Notes: generated by a model not told the origin, from the sequence alone. A stretch of DNA of 8,097 nt from Streptosporangiaceae bacterium (GCA_030045295.1 JASIGD010000570.1:1-8097), one strand, 5' to 3'. Counted from the first letter of the stretch, positions 1-6,763 are shown. Made by a program: numbers and translations.

Positions 1-92
1 CATCCGACTGAATCAGCCGCCGACAGGTAGGCCAGCGCGTTATGGTCGTGCCGCGTCTTGGTCCCCTCGTCTTCCGGCCCGGCCCTCCACGG
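1..92 (-). pseudogene. Possible C-terminal remnant of an IS5-type transposase (partial)
   Basis: Read on the minus strand from base 92 towards base 1, one frame is open for about 30 residues and runs off the left edge. It contains TKTRHDHNALAYLSAADSVG. This loosely resembles the segment near the end of many IS5-family DDE transposases, which has the form TRYDK..A..YLAA...A. Matching positions are the Thr-Arg, the Asp with a basic residue nearby, the Ala, and the Tyr-Leu-x-Ala. A stop codon lies in frame upstream at 93-95, so this would be a broken piece and not an intact gene. The similarity is short and judged from memory of the family pattern. Chance resemblance in GC-rich DNA is quite possible. 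Confidence 0.18.
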
Positions 93-97
93 CTACC

Positions 98-2896
98 GTG
101 ATAGGCATGCGCACCGGTATCTCGCAGGCGCGGCCCGGCTTTTCGGGTTCGCCGCTGTTTGGCCGAGAGGCCGAGGTTGCGATAGTCGATCAGCTCGTCG
201 GGAGGATCCCCGAGCGAGGCGGGGCGCTCGTCTTGCGGGGCGATCCCGGCATCGGGAAGACCGCACTCCTGGCGGCGGCCGCGGCCGCGGCCAGCTCGAA
301 GGGTGTCTTGGTTCTGCGCACGGCTGGGGCGCAGTCAGAGACCGGTCTGGCGTTCGCAGGGCTGCACCAGCTCCTGGGTCCGGCGCTGAGATGGCTGGAT
401 CGCCTGCCGGGGCCACAGCGTGACGCTCTGTCGGCCGCGTTCGGGATGCTCGGTGCCCCGGCCCCGGACCCGTTCATGATCGCGCTTGCGGCGCTGAACC
501 TGCTGGCGTGCGCCGCTGACCACATGCCGTTGCTGCTGGTCGTCGATGAGGCGCAATGGCTTGACCCGCCGACGGCGAGCGCTCTTGCCTTCATCGCCCG
601 TCGCGTGGAGGCAGAACCGATCGCGGTGTTGTTCGCGTTGCGAAACGGCGTCGCTAGCACGCTCGACGGCGCGGGGCTGCGGGAGCTTCACCTTGGCGGC
701 CTGGACGAGGAGGCGGCCGGCGAGCTGGTTGACGCGTCGGCGGGAGACCTCACACCGGGGCTGCGACGGCGAGTCCTGGAGATCGCGGCCGGGAACCCGC
801 TCGCATTGCTGGAGCTCCCGGATGCGTTGCGGCTGGACGATGCCCGGATCGGCGGGTATCTGCCGGGGACGGTGTCGCTGACGTCCAGGCTCGAACGCGC
901 CTTCGCCCAGCAGGTGTCCGGCCTACCGGCGCAAACACGCGATCTGCTGCTGGTGGCCGCCGCGGACGAACGCGCGCCAGCTGCCGAGCTGATGGCCGCC
1001 GCGTCCTTGCTCGGCGGAGCTGAGGTACCGCTTGATGCCTTGGCTCCGGCGGAGGGGGCTGGCCTGGTCGGCCTCGCCGGCGGATCGATCATCTTCCGCC
1101 ATCCGCTGGTTCGCTCGGCCGTTTACCAGTCGGCGGGTGCCGGGCGCCGCCGCCGAGCACACGCCGCCCTGGCGGCCGTGCTGACCCACGAGCCGGACCG
1201 GCGGCTGTGGCACGTGGCCGCGTCGACGGCTGGGCCCGACGAGTCCGTCGCACGCGACGTTGAGTTGCTTTCGGTCCGGCTTGCTCGCCGAGGCGCGACG
1301 GGGATAGCGATAGCCGCCGCCAGGCGCGCGGCCGTCCTGAGCGCGGACCCGGCGCGGCGATGCTCCCGGCTGCTCCGGGCAGGCGAGCTGGCGTTTGAGA
1401 CCGGTGACTCGGACCTGCTGGAGCACCTGGTGGCCGAGGCCGAACAGCTCAATCCGGACGGTGAGCAACGCGCGCGATTGACGTGGTTGCGCAGCACGTT
1501 TGCGGACATTATCCCCGGCGATCCGAGCCAGGTGCACTCCCTCGTCGATGCAGCCGAGGTAGCCGCTGATGCCGGGAACAGCGAACTCGCGCTTCACCTT
1601 GTCTTCGGCGCCGCGATCCGGTGCTGGCGCTCGGACCTCGGCGAGCCGGCCCGGGATCGCGTGGCGGCCGCGGTCGAGCGGCTCTCGGTGCCACAGACGC
1701 ACCCGCGCCGCGCGGTGATCTTGGCCATGGCAGGGCCCGTCCGCTGGGGCCCGGTGGTGTCTGAGCGCTTGGCGGTGATTGACGCATCGGCAGATGAGCT
1801 GGCTGCTGACCAGGCATACCTGGCGGGCATGGCTGCCCGCGCGATCGGCGACCACGATGCCGCGAGCAGGTTCTTGGGAAAAGCGACCACGCAGCTGCGC
1901 GCACAGGGCCGATTGGGCCTCCTTGCGCAGGTGCTCGTGATGCGGGGATGGGTCGCGATCGCCCAGGGCAGCTGGGCTTCAGCCGAGATGCTGGTGGACG
2001 AGTCCGGCCGGCTCGCCGAAGAGGTCGGGCAGTCTTGGTGGCGGACCGGCTCGCTGATCGCCCGCGGCACGCTTCATGGCCTGCGAGGCGAGGCAGACGT
2101 CGCGGAACGGCTGGTTGCCGAGGCCGAGAAGACGGCAATATCTCAAGGCCTGAACGACCTCGTCTGCATGACCGCGTTCGCGCGCGGCGTAACCTGGCTG
2201 GGCGCCGGGCGGCCTGCGGGGGCGCTGGAGCATCTCACTCGCGCCTTCGACCGGGACGACCCGGCGTTCCACGAGGCGGCACGCTTCATGTCGATCACCT
2301 ACCTTGCCGATGCGGCGGCGCAAAGCGGACAACGCCACGTCGCGGTTCCGATCCTCGATGAACTGGACGCCCTCGCGCAGTGCACGCCCTCGCCGGCCCT
2401 GCACGGCGGCCTGATATACGCCCGTGCCGTCCTGGCCCCGGATGACGGGGCAGAGCAGCTATACGACGTAGCGCTGCGGAGCGACCTGAAGCATCACCCG
2501 TTCGACCACGCACGGCTGCAACTCGCCTACGGGGCCTGGCTTCGCCGTCACCGGCGCATCAGCGAATCTCGCGCGCCGCTGCGCGCTGCGCGAGAGGTGT
2601 TCGACGCCCTCGGATGCATTCCCTGGGCGGAACGCACCCGCCAGGAGCTGCGCGCGTCTGGCGAGCAGAGCCGGGAGCGAGCCCCCGCTGCAAGTGATCA
2701 GCTGTCGAGTCAGGAGCTTCAGATAGCCCAGATGGCGGCGGCCGGAATGACGAATCGCGAAATCGGCCAGCAGCTCTACCTCTCACCTCGAACGGTTGGA
2801 TCGCACCTGTACCGGCTGTTCCCGAAGCTAGGGGTCACGTCGCGCAACCAGCTCGCAGGTGCCCTCGACGTGACTGATGAAGCCGCAGCCACGTAG
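98..2896 (+). CDS. LAL-type transcriptional regulator: AAA/STAND ATPase with C-terminal LuxR helix-turn-helix
   Basis: A 932-residue cytoplasmic regulator of the large ATP-binding LuxR (LAL) class, related in architecture to MalT. The ATPase module starts with LFGREAE at about 20-26. It has a P-loop GDPGIGKT at 48-55, a Walker B strand LLLVVDEAQWLD at 145-156, and GNPLALLELP at 233-242. The typical LAL segment FRHPLVRSAVY lies at 334-344, followed by DRRLWHVAA at 368-376. Residues from about 380 to 860 are Ala/Leu/Arg-rich and probably form TPR-like helices that sense ligand or partner. Residues 869-925 form a LuxR/GerE helix-turn-helix with NREIG and SPRTVGSHLYRLFPKLGV. In this family ATP and ligand binding usually promote oligomerisation and activation of target promoters. 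The start is GTG at 98; ATG at 107 is equally possible and neither has a strong ribosome-binding site. The frame is open back to the window edge but has no ATG, GTG or TTG before 98. Length is normal for the family. The regulated genes cannot be inferred from the neighbours. Confidence 0.95.
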   Translation: MIGMRTGISQARPGFSGSPLFGREAEVAIVDQLVGRIPERGGALVLRGDPGIGKTALLAAAAAAASSKGVLVLRTAGAQSETGLAFAGLHQLLGPALRWLDRLPGPQRDALSAAFGMLGAPAPDPFMIALAALNLLACAADHMPLLLVVDEAQWLDPPTASALAFIARRVEAEPIAVLFALRNGVASTLDGAGLRELHLGGLDEEAAGELVDASAGDLTPGLRRRVLEIAAGNPLALLELPDALRLDDARIGGYLPGTVSLTSRLERAFAQQVSGLPAQTRDLLLVAAADERAPAAELMAAASLLGGAEVPLDALAPAEGAGLVGLAGGSIIFRHPLVRSAVYQSAGAGRRRRAHAALAAVLTHEPDRRLWHVAASTAGPDESVARDVELLSVRLARRGATGIAIAAARRAAVLSADPARRCSRLLRAGELAFETGDSDLLEHLVAEAEQLNPDGEQRARLTWLRSTFADIIPGDPSQVHSLVDAAEVAADAGNSELALHLVFGAAIRCWRSDLGEPARDRVAAAVERLSVPQTHPRRAVILAMAGPVRWGPVVSERLAVIDASADELAADQAYLAGMAARAIGDHDAASRFLGKATTQLRAQGRLGLLAQVLVMRGWVAIAQGSWASAEMLVDESGRLAEEVGQSWWRTGSLIARGTLHGLRGEADVAERLVAEAEKTAISQGLNDLVCMTAFARGVTWLGAGRPAGALEHLTRAFDRDDPAFHEAARFMSITYLADAAAQSGQRHVAVPILDELDALAQCTPSPALHGGLIYARAVLAPDDGAEQLYDVALRSDLKHHPFDHARLQLAYGAWLRRHRRISESRAPLRAAREVFDALGCIPWAERTRQELRASGEQSRERAPAASDQLSSQELQIAQMAAAGMTNREIGQQLYLSPRTVGSHLYRLFPKLGVTSRNQLAGALDVTDEAAAT

Positions 2897-3044
2897 CTGC
2901 CCAGTCAGCATCGACCGCTCTTGAACGGCAAAGTACCGGCCAGATGACGCATAACAGATAATCTGCGCATCTCCATAACCGGAATCTGCCAGCAAACTCG
3001 ACGCGAATATTCAATCTGAAATTGTTCGAGCCAATAACAATGTG

Positions 3045-3070
3045 CCCGGGTGTCGCACTACGCGACCGGG
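3045..3070. terminator. Hairpin between convergent genes, probable terminator
   Basis: GTCGC at 3052-3056 and GCGAC at 3062-3066 pair perfectly around the loop ACTAC. An outer CCCG at 3045-3048 pairs with CGGG at 3067-3070, leaving GGT as a bulge. There is no T-run on either side, which is common for actinobacterial terminators. It lies about 150 bases after the LAL stop, so a role as terminator is plausible but not proven. Confidence 0.4.
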
Positions 3071-3072
3071 AG

Positions 3073-3132
3073 GAGCGCCAGCCGGGCCTGTGTTAGGGCG
3101 AACGCGCGGATCTAACATCTGTTCTGGCGCTC
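3073..3132. repeat. Nested inverted repeat with 9-bp outer and 6-bp inner arms
   Basis: GAGCGCCAG at 3073-3081 is the exact reverse complement of CTGGCGCTC at 3124-3132. Inside it, TGTTAG at 3091-3096 is the exact reverse complement of CTAACA at 3112-3117, leaving a 15-base loop. The two stems can form together as one extended structure, read on either strand. It could be a bidirectional terminator, a structured RNA element or a protein-binding site. The sequence does not decide between these. Confidence 0.5.
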
Positions 3133-3185
3133 TGGTTTGTTCGTGGTTGACCCGGGCTATGACGACACCGCGTTCGCGGGGCGCG

Positions 3186-3200
3186 GCCTGCGTGGCAGGC
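3186..3200 (-). terminator. Compact GC hairpin after the exporter gene, probable terminator
   Basis: GCCTGC at 3186-3191 and GCAGGC at 3195-3200 form a perfect 6-bp stem with a 3-base loop, 40 bases beyond the exporter stop codon. A second short hairpin, CCGCG-TT-CGCGG, lies next to it at 3168-3179. There is no T-run. Position and stem strength suggest termination of the exporter transcript. Confidence 0.4.
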
Positions 3201-3240
3201 AGGGCCGTCCAGGTATGAGGGGGCGTGAGTGTGGGCTGGT

Positions 3241-4485
3241 TCAGTGGCGCCGGCTGAGGAGGATGGCCAGCGCGGCGGCGGCGCAGGCGAACATGGTAGC
3301 GGCCATGGGGACGGCGGTGCCCTGTCCGGCGAGTCCCATGGCGGAGGCGGCGAGGCCGCCGATCAGGAACTGCAGCAGCCCTTGGAGCGAGGACGCCGCC
3401 CCGGCGGCGGAGCGGTGGCCCGCCATGGCCAGGGACGTGGCGTTGGGCAGCACCATGCCGAGCATCGACACCACGACGAACAGGCAGGCCAGCAGTAGCG
3501 GCAGGGGCAGGCCGAGCGCGGCGCATAGCAGGACGCCGAGTCCGCCGAGACTGGCCGCGGCCAGGCTGACGCGGAGCAGGGTCCGTTCGGCGGCGCCGCG
3601 GCCGACGAGGTATCCGCTGGCCTGCCCGAGGAGTACGATGCCCAGGCCATTGACGGCGAAGACCAGGCTGAACTGCTGCGCGGTCAGCCCGTAGTCCTGC
3701 TGCAGGACGAACGAGGAGCCGGAGATGTAGGCGAAGGTGGCGGCGAACATCAGCGCCGCGGCCAGCACGTACCGCAGGTAGCGCCCGTCGCGGGCCAGCC
3801 CGGCCAGGGAGCGGGCCACCTGGCGCAGGCGGGCGGGCTGCCGGAGCGGGGCCGGCAGCGACTCGGGCAGCGCGAGCAGGACCGCGAGCAGCAAGACAGC
3901 GCCCGCGCCCGCGAGGACGATGAATACCGCCCGCCAGGTCGCGACGGTCAGGAGCTGGCCGCCGATGACGGGGGCTGCGATCGGCGCGGCACCGTTGACC
4001 AGCATGAGGGCGGAGAAGAACCGTGTCATGGCGGTGCCCTCGAACAGGTCTCGGACGATGGCGCGGGCCAGGACCGCGCCTGCGGCGGCGCCGAGGGACT
4101 GCACGATCCGTGCGCCGATGAGCTGGTCGGCGCCCGGCGCGAGCGCGCACCACGCCGACCCGGCCACGTACAGCCCCGTCCCGGCAAGCAGGGGGCGCCG
4201 CCGCCCCCACATGTCCGACAGCGGCCCGGCGAGGACCTGGCCCGCGGCCAGCCCGATCACGAACGCCGTCAGGGTCAGCTGGATCACCGGCCCGCTGGCG
4301 TGCAGCTGCCGGCTCATGCTGGGCATGGCCGGCAGGTACATGTCGATCGACAGGGCGCCGAGGGCGCTCAGCGATCCGAGGATCAGCGCCGTGGACAGCC
4401 GGCGCCCGGCTGGCAGCGGCGGCGCGGCCGAGGTGCCGGCGGCTGCCGCCTGCAGGCTCGGAGAACGCTCTAGAATTATGTTCAC
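3241..4485 (-). CDS. Bcr/CflA-family multidrug efflux MFS transporter
   Basis: A 414-residue major facilitator protein of the inner membrane. It probably exports a drug or toxic metabolite in exchange for protons (DHA1 group). About 12 hydrophobic helices can be traced between residues 30 and 410. Family marks are SIDMYLPAMP at 46-55 in helix 1; motif A GPLSDMWGRRRP at 87-98 between helices 2 and 3; ARIVQSLGAAAG at 125-136 (motif B, with Arg126); RAIVRDLF at 141-148; and a motif C-like Gly/Pro-rich helix 5 at about 160-178. Also typical are FAYISGSSFVLQQDYGL at 251-267 and LPNATSLAM at 346-354. Length fits the Bcr/CflA group. The start is GTG at 4485. No ATG, GTG or TTG occurs further in before helix 1, and no ribosome-binding site precedes it, so translation may be leaderless. 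It is divergent from the MarR gene and shares its operator. The substrate cannot be read from sequence. Confidence 0.93.
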   Translation of the reverse strand: MNIILERSPSLQAAAAGTSAAPPLPAGRRLSTALILGSLSALGALSIDMYLPAMPSMSRQLHASGPVIQLTLTAFVIGLAAGQVLAGPLSDMWGRRRPLLAGTGLYVAGSAWCALAPGADQLIGARIVQSLGAAAGAVLARAIVRDLFEGTAMTRFFSALMLVNGAAPIAAPVIGGQLLTVATWRAVFIVLAGAGAVLLLAVLLALPESLPAPLRQPARLRQVARSLAGLARDGRYLRYVLAAALMFAATFAYISGSSFVLQQDYGLTAQQFSLVFAVNGLGIVLLGQASGYLVGRGAAERTLLRVSLAAASLGGLGVLLCAALGLPLPLLLACLFVVVSMLGMVLPNATSLAMAGHRSAAGAASSLQGLLQFLIGGLAASAMGLAGQGTAVPMAATMFACAAAALAILLSRRH

Positions 4486-4505
4486 ATAATTATGTTAACA
4501 TAATT
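4474..4505. promoter_or_regulatory. Double palindromic operator, probable MarR binding sites
   Basis: Two 18-bp palindromes overlap by the four bases AATT. The right one, AATTATGTTAACATAATT at 4488-4505, is a perfect inverted repeat. The left one, AATTATGTTCACATAATT at 4474-4491, is perfect except for its central base pair. Their centres are 14 bp apart. The element is strikingly AT-rich in a GC-rich region and lies between a divergent exporter and its MarR-type regulator, the usual place for MarR operators. The left site covers the exporter start codon at 4485 and its first codons. Binding would be expected to block both promoters, giving autorepression and exporter repression. The palindromes are seen directly; the binding protein is inferred from position. 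Confidence 0.82.
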
Positions 4506-4521
4506 CACTAGGATATGTCCA
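4492..4521 (-). promoter_or_regulatory. Candidate promoter for the exporter
   Basis: On the minus strand TGGACA (4521-4516) is one base from the -35 consensus TTGACA. It is followed by an 18-base gap and TAACAT (4497-4492), which fits the actinobacterial -10 pattern TAnnnT. Transcription would then begin at about 4485, which is the G of the exporter GTG start, consistent with a leaderless mRNA. The -10 lies inside the right-hand palindrome, so repressor binding would cover it. Several other TAnnnT matches exist in this AT-rich patch. Confidence 0.4.
4510..4513 (+). promoter_or_regulatory. Ribosome-binding site that selects the second ATG of the marR-type gene
   Basis: AGGA lies 7 bases before the ATG at 4521 but only 1 base before the earlier in-frame ATG at 4515. 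The spacing favours 4521 as the true start and removes two residues from the longest possible reading. Confidence 0.55.
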
Positions 4522-4982
4522 TGCCTGATGATGCCGCGGATGACCCGCTCGCCGACCTGGCCGACCTGATCCTCAACGTCGGCCGGCTCGTGCGCGCCCG
4601 CACCCCCGAGGACCCCGGCACGGTGCCGCTAACCGAGACCGAACGGCAGGTCATGCGGGTCGTCGACCTGCACCCCGGCGCCGCCCCGAGCGAGATCGCG
4701 CGCCGCGCCCGGCTGCAGCGCACCAACGTCAGCACCGCCCTGCGCACCCTGGAACAACGAGGCATGATCTCCCGCGCCGCCGCCACCGGACGCGGGATCG
4801 CCGTGACCCCCACCGAACGCGCCGCGGCCAAACTCCGCACCCTGCGCGCCGCCTGGTCCCGCGAACTCGCCGGCATCCTGGGCGACGACCTCGACGCGGT
4901 CAGACACACCAACCAGCTACTCAGCCACCTCGAACAGCGCCTCACCGACGACCACGCCAGCCAGCACGCACCCCGGTCATGA
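4521..4982 (+). CDS. MarR-family transcriptional repressor of the adjacent exporter
   Basis: A protein of 153 residues from the ATG at 4521 (155 from 4515), the usual MarR size. It has a winged helix-turn-helix: LTETERQVMRVVDLHPG at about 37-53 leads into PSEIARRARLQRTNVSTALR at about 56-75, where the recognition helix starts near RTNVSTALRTLEQRG. The wing is ATGRGIAVTPT at about 88-98. A C-terminal helix, about 99-145, would complete the dimer interface with the N-terminal helix. MarR proteins bind palindromes as dimers and let go when a small ligand binds. Here the matching palindromes lie just upstream, and the divergent gene is a drug exporter, so it very likely represses both. The stop TGA overlaps an ATG (ATGA), but the 26-codon frame that follows does not look like a real gene. 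Confidence 0.93.
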   Translation: MPDDAADDPLADLADLILNVGRLVRARTPEDPGTVPLTETERQVMRVVDLHPGAAPSEIARRARLQRTNVSTALRTLEQRGMISRAAATGRGIAVTPTERAAAKLRTLRAAWSRELAGILGDDLDAVRHTNQLLSHLEQRLTDDHASQHAPRS

Positions 4983-5656
4983 CCACGAGCCCTACCGCCC
5001 GCTCACCGGCAACATGCGGCGAGCCCCCCACCCCGGCCTCCGGGCCGCGCAATGCCTGATCACCGAGGTGACAGGGACACTGCGCAACTCGATCCCGGAG
5101 CCTCGCCATCATCCCCGTCATCAACCAGAACCCGATGCCGGACGGCCGAGGCCATGCTGGCGGCCGCGCCCAGAACACCCGGTCCGGCCCGGCACCAGAC
5201 GATCATCGCGCAAGCAAGCTCAGCGATCGTACCGGCGGGTAGGCGCGGGTTATCAGTGAAATTGCGAGCCGTCTCAGCGGTTCCGGTGTGTCCCATTAGA
5301 TGGCTATTTGCACTGTATATTTACATATCGTTATACCTGGGCTAATAGTCCACTTCTGCCGCGTTGAGGTCCGTCCCGGGACCACCGGGCACCGGGCGGC
5401 GGAGCCTTACCTGGGCCCGCGAACTGCTGCCTGGCTGTATGGTCGGCCGCCGCTACTGCGGCAGGAGCCAGCCCGCCGAGGACCGGAGGCCACGCAGGAG
5501 ATAAGCAGTTGAGTCGTCGCGCCGAAATAGTGGCAGCCGGTCCAGCGGCGTTGGCGGGCGGGTCACATCCTCTTGCTGATCCCTTAGTACCGCGACGCAG
5601 CGTGTTGGCCGGCGCGCCCAGCGGCGATCCGGGCGCCCGGCGTGACCCCGGCGGGC
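4983..5656. other. Gene-free spacer with GC hairpins and an AT-rich patch
   Basis: I see no credible gene in this 674-base stretch; the open frames have no recognisable protein pattern and are rich in Arg, Pro and Ser. Near the left end, CGGCC (5034-5038) and GGCCG (5043-5047) form a short hairpin that may end the marR-type transcript. Bases about 5290-5350 are unusually AT-rich and include TTTACA at 5320-5325, one base from a -35 consensus. There is no good -10 after it and no gene downstream on the plus strand, so I do not call a promoter. GTCCCGGGAC at 5373-5382 is a 10-bp palindrome. Confidence 0.5.
5614..5656 (-). terminator. GC-rich hairpin cluster after the aldolase stop, probable terminator
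   Basis: Three overlapping pairings occur directly after the aldolase stop codon (5657-5659). CGGGC/GCCCG pairs 5652-5656 with 5635-5639. CCGGGCGCCCGG at 5629-5640 is a perfect 12-bp palindrome. GCGCCC (5614-5619) pairs with GGGCGC (5631-5636) around an 11-base loop. These are alternatives, not all formed at once. There is no T-run. Position supports a terminator role, but random GC-rich sequence produces such stems fairly often. Confidence 0.35.
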
Positions 5657-6562
5657 TCAGGAGCTGGCGGGCTGCTTGTGTACCGACGCCTGGTAGATCT
5701 GCTCGATCGACGATTCGAGCTCGGCGTTGAACTGCTCGTCGGTCTGGTTTACCGTCAGCCCTTCGAGAAGCGCGCGCGAGAAACTGGCGATGAGGGTGGG
5801 ATCGCGTGCGAGCCGGGCGCAGGCCTCATCACGGCTGTAGCCGCCCGACAAGGCGACGACCCGCAGGACGCGCGGGTCAGACGCCAGATCGCCGTACAGG
5901 CCAGGCCGGGTCGGGATGGTGATCTTCACCATCACGGTCGTGCCCTCAGGCAGCGCCTCGACGTGCTTGGCGATGGCGTCACGCAGCAGCGTCTCAGCCT
6001 GCTCCTTGTGCGGACTGAAGATGCTGACTTCGGGCTCCATGATCGGCACGAGGCCGGCGGCCACGATCCGGCGCGCGTAGTCGAACTGCTGGTCCACGAT
6101 CGCCGAGATCCCGGCCTCGTCGGCGTCGTGGATCACCGACCGCATCTTGGTTCCGAAGATCTGGTGCCGCTGCGCGCGCTCGAGCAGATCATCGAGGGTG
6201 TCGATGGGCTTCATGAGCTGCACGCCGTCCTGCTCAGGGGCAAGCCCCAGGTCGACTTTCAAGAACGGCACCACGTTCTTCTCGTCCCACAGGTACCTCG
6301 CCGTGGGGACGCCGTCGACGTCCCGTTCCATGGTCTGCTCGAACAAGATCGCCGCCAGAACGCGTGAGCCGTCAAACGCCGGGCTAGTCATCACACGGGT
6401 CCGCATGGCGTGGACCAGGTCGAACATCTCGGCGTCGGAGCTGTAGCGGTCCTGTCCGATGCCGTAGTCGGCCAGCGCCTTGGGTGTGCTGCCGCCGCTC
6501 TGGTCCAGGGCAGCGAAGAAGCCGCGGCCGGTCCCGACCTTCTCGAATTGGGTAGTGTTCAC
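5657..6562 (-). CDS. fda: Fructose-bisphosphate aldolase, class I (bacterial short type)
   Basis: A 301-residue cytoplasmic enzyme that reversibly splits fructose 1,6-bisphosphate into dihydroxyacetone phosphate and glyceraldehyde 3-phosphate in glycolysis and gluconeogenesis. It uses a lysine Schiff base, not a metal. The N-terminal GRGFFAALDQSGGSTPKAL (13-31) carries the conserved Asp20. Other active-site strands are FLKVD (100-104, Lys102), GTKMRSVI (137-144), PIMEPEVS (173-180, Glu176) and MVKITIP (211-217, Lys213 as the predicted Schiff-base lysine). ALSGGYS (237-243) is the phosphate-binding loop. The Glu-Lys spacing of 37 and the overall length match the staphylococcal-type enzyme (about 296 residues). 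GTG at 6562 is the first possible start, because an in-frame TAA lies three codons upstream, and AAGGAAG immediately precedes it. The next gene leftwards is far away, so it ends its transcript. The gene symbol is used by family analogy. Confidence 0.95.
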   Translation of the reverse strand: MNTTQFEKVGTGRGFFAALDQSGGSTPKALADYGIGQDRYSSDAEMFDLVHAMRTRVMTSPAFDGSRVLAAILFEQTMERDVDGVPTARYLWDEKNVVPFLKVDLGLAPEQDGVQLMKPIDTLDDLLERAQRHQIFGTKMRSVIHDADEAGISAIVDQQFDYARRIVAAGLVPIMEPEVSIFSPHKEQAETLLRDAIAKHVEALPEGTTVMVKITIPTRPGLYGDLASDPRVLRVVALSGGYSRDEACARLARDPTLIASFSRALLEGLTVNQTDEQFNAELESSIEQIYQASVHKQPASS

Positions 6563-6563
6563 G

Positions 6564-6570
6564 CTTCCTT
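6564..6570 (-). promoter_or_regulatory. Ribosome-binding site of the aldolase gene
   Basis: On the minus strand AAGGAAG lies one base before the GTG start at 6562; measured from its AGGA core the gap is three bases, which is short. The first bases of this site overlap the stop codon TAA (6571-6569) of the possible small gene upstream, an arrangement that would allow coupled translation. Confidence 0.55.
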
Positions 6571-6763
6571 ATTCTGACACCAGCCGTACTGGGCTGGGAC
6601 CCCGAGGGATGACGGGGGCGATCAGCAGGGCGGTCACGGCCGTCTCCCGGCCCGTAGACAGCAGGCCGCCAGGGCGCCGAACGGCCCCAACCAGGTCGCG
6701 CGGCCGCATGTTCAAACGCCGCGGAAGTTCACCGGCCTGTGCGTCTGAAAGGAACTTGAACAC
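6569..6763 (-). CDS. Possible small protein (64 residues) upstream of the aldolase, unrecognised
   Basis: The frame starts at GTG 6763 and stops 6 bases before the aldolase start. The product is basic and has a mildly hydrophobic stretch near residues 42-52 (VTALLIAPVIP), too short and proline-broken for a sure membrane helix. I recognise no family. By my hand count about three quarters of third codon positions are G or C while second positions are much lower, which resembles real coding in this genome. Against it, there is no ribosome-binding site before the GTG, the frame is closed by a TAG only seven codons further upstream, and short frames occur by chance in GC-rich DNA. It could be a small cotranscribed gene, a leader peptide, a decayed fragment, or nothing. 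Confidence 0.25.
   Translation of the reverse strand: MFKFLSDAQAGELPRRLNMRPRDLVGAVRRPGGLLSTGRETAVTALLIAPVIPRGPSPVRLVSE

Larger units (their letters stand above)
2897..3240. other. Convergent intergenic spacer with several inverted repeats
   Basis: This 344-base stretch lies between the stop codons of the LAL regulator (+) and the exporter (-). I see no credible gene in it. The first part, about 2940-3040, is clearly richer in A and T than its surroundings. The second part carries three inverted repeats, listed separately. The convergent arrangement predicts transcription termination for both neighbours here, probably in both directions. Confidence 0.6.

Noticed and set aside
923..1855. Minus-strand frame of 310 codons within the LAL regulator
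   Set aside because: Antisense shadow of a long GC-rich gene; no domain and no start signal.
3011..4210. Long minus-strand frame of about 400 codons overlapping the exporter
   Set aside because: It lies in another frame of the clearly real MFS gene. The product is dominated by Arg, Pro and Ala with no domain, as expected for shifted reading of GC-rich DNA.
4942..5178. Minus-strand frame of 78 codons overlapping the end of the marR-type gene
   Set aside because: Overlaps a well-supported gene and has no domain or ribosome-binding site.
5300..5730. Two successive plus-strand frames (70 and 73 codons) joined by a TTGA overlap in the marR-aldolase spacer
   Set aside because: No recognisable protein pattern, poor starts, and the second runs into the aldolase gene on the opposite strand.
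5642..6367. Plus-strand frame of 241 codons opposite the aldolase
   Set aside because: Antisense of a gene with unmistakable class I aldolase motifs; its His/Arg/Asp-rich product has no family pattern.
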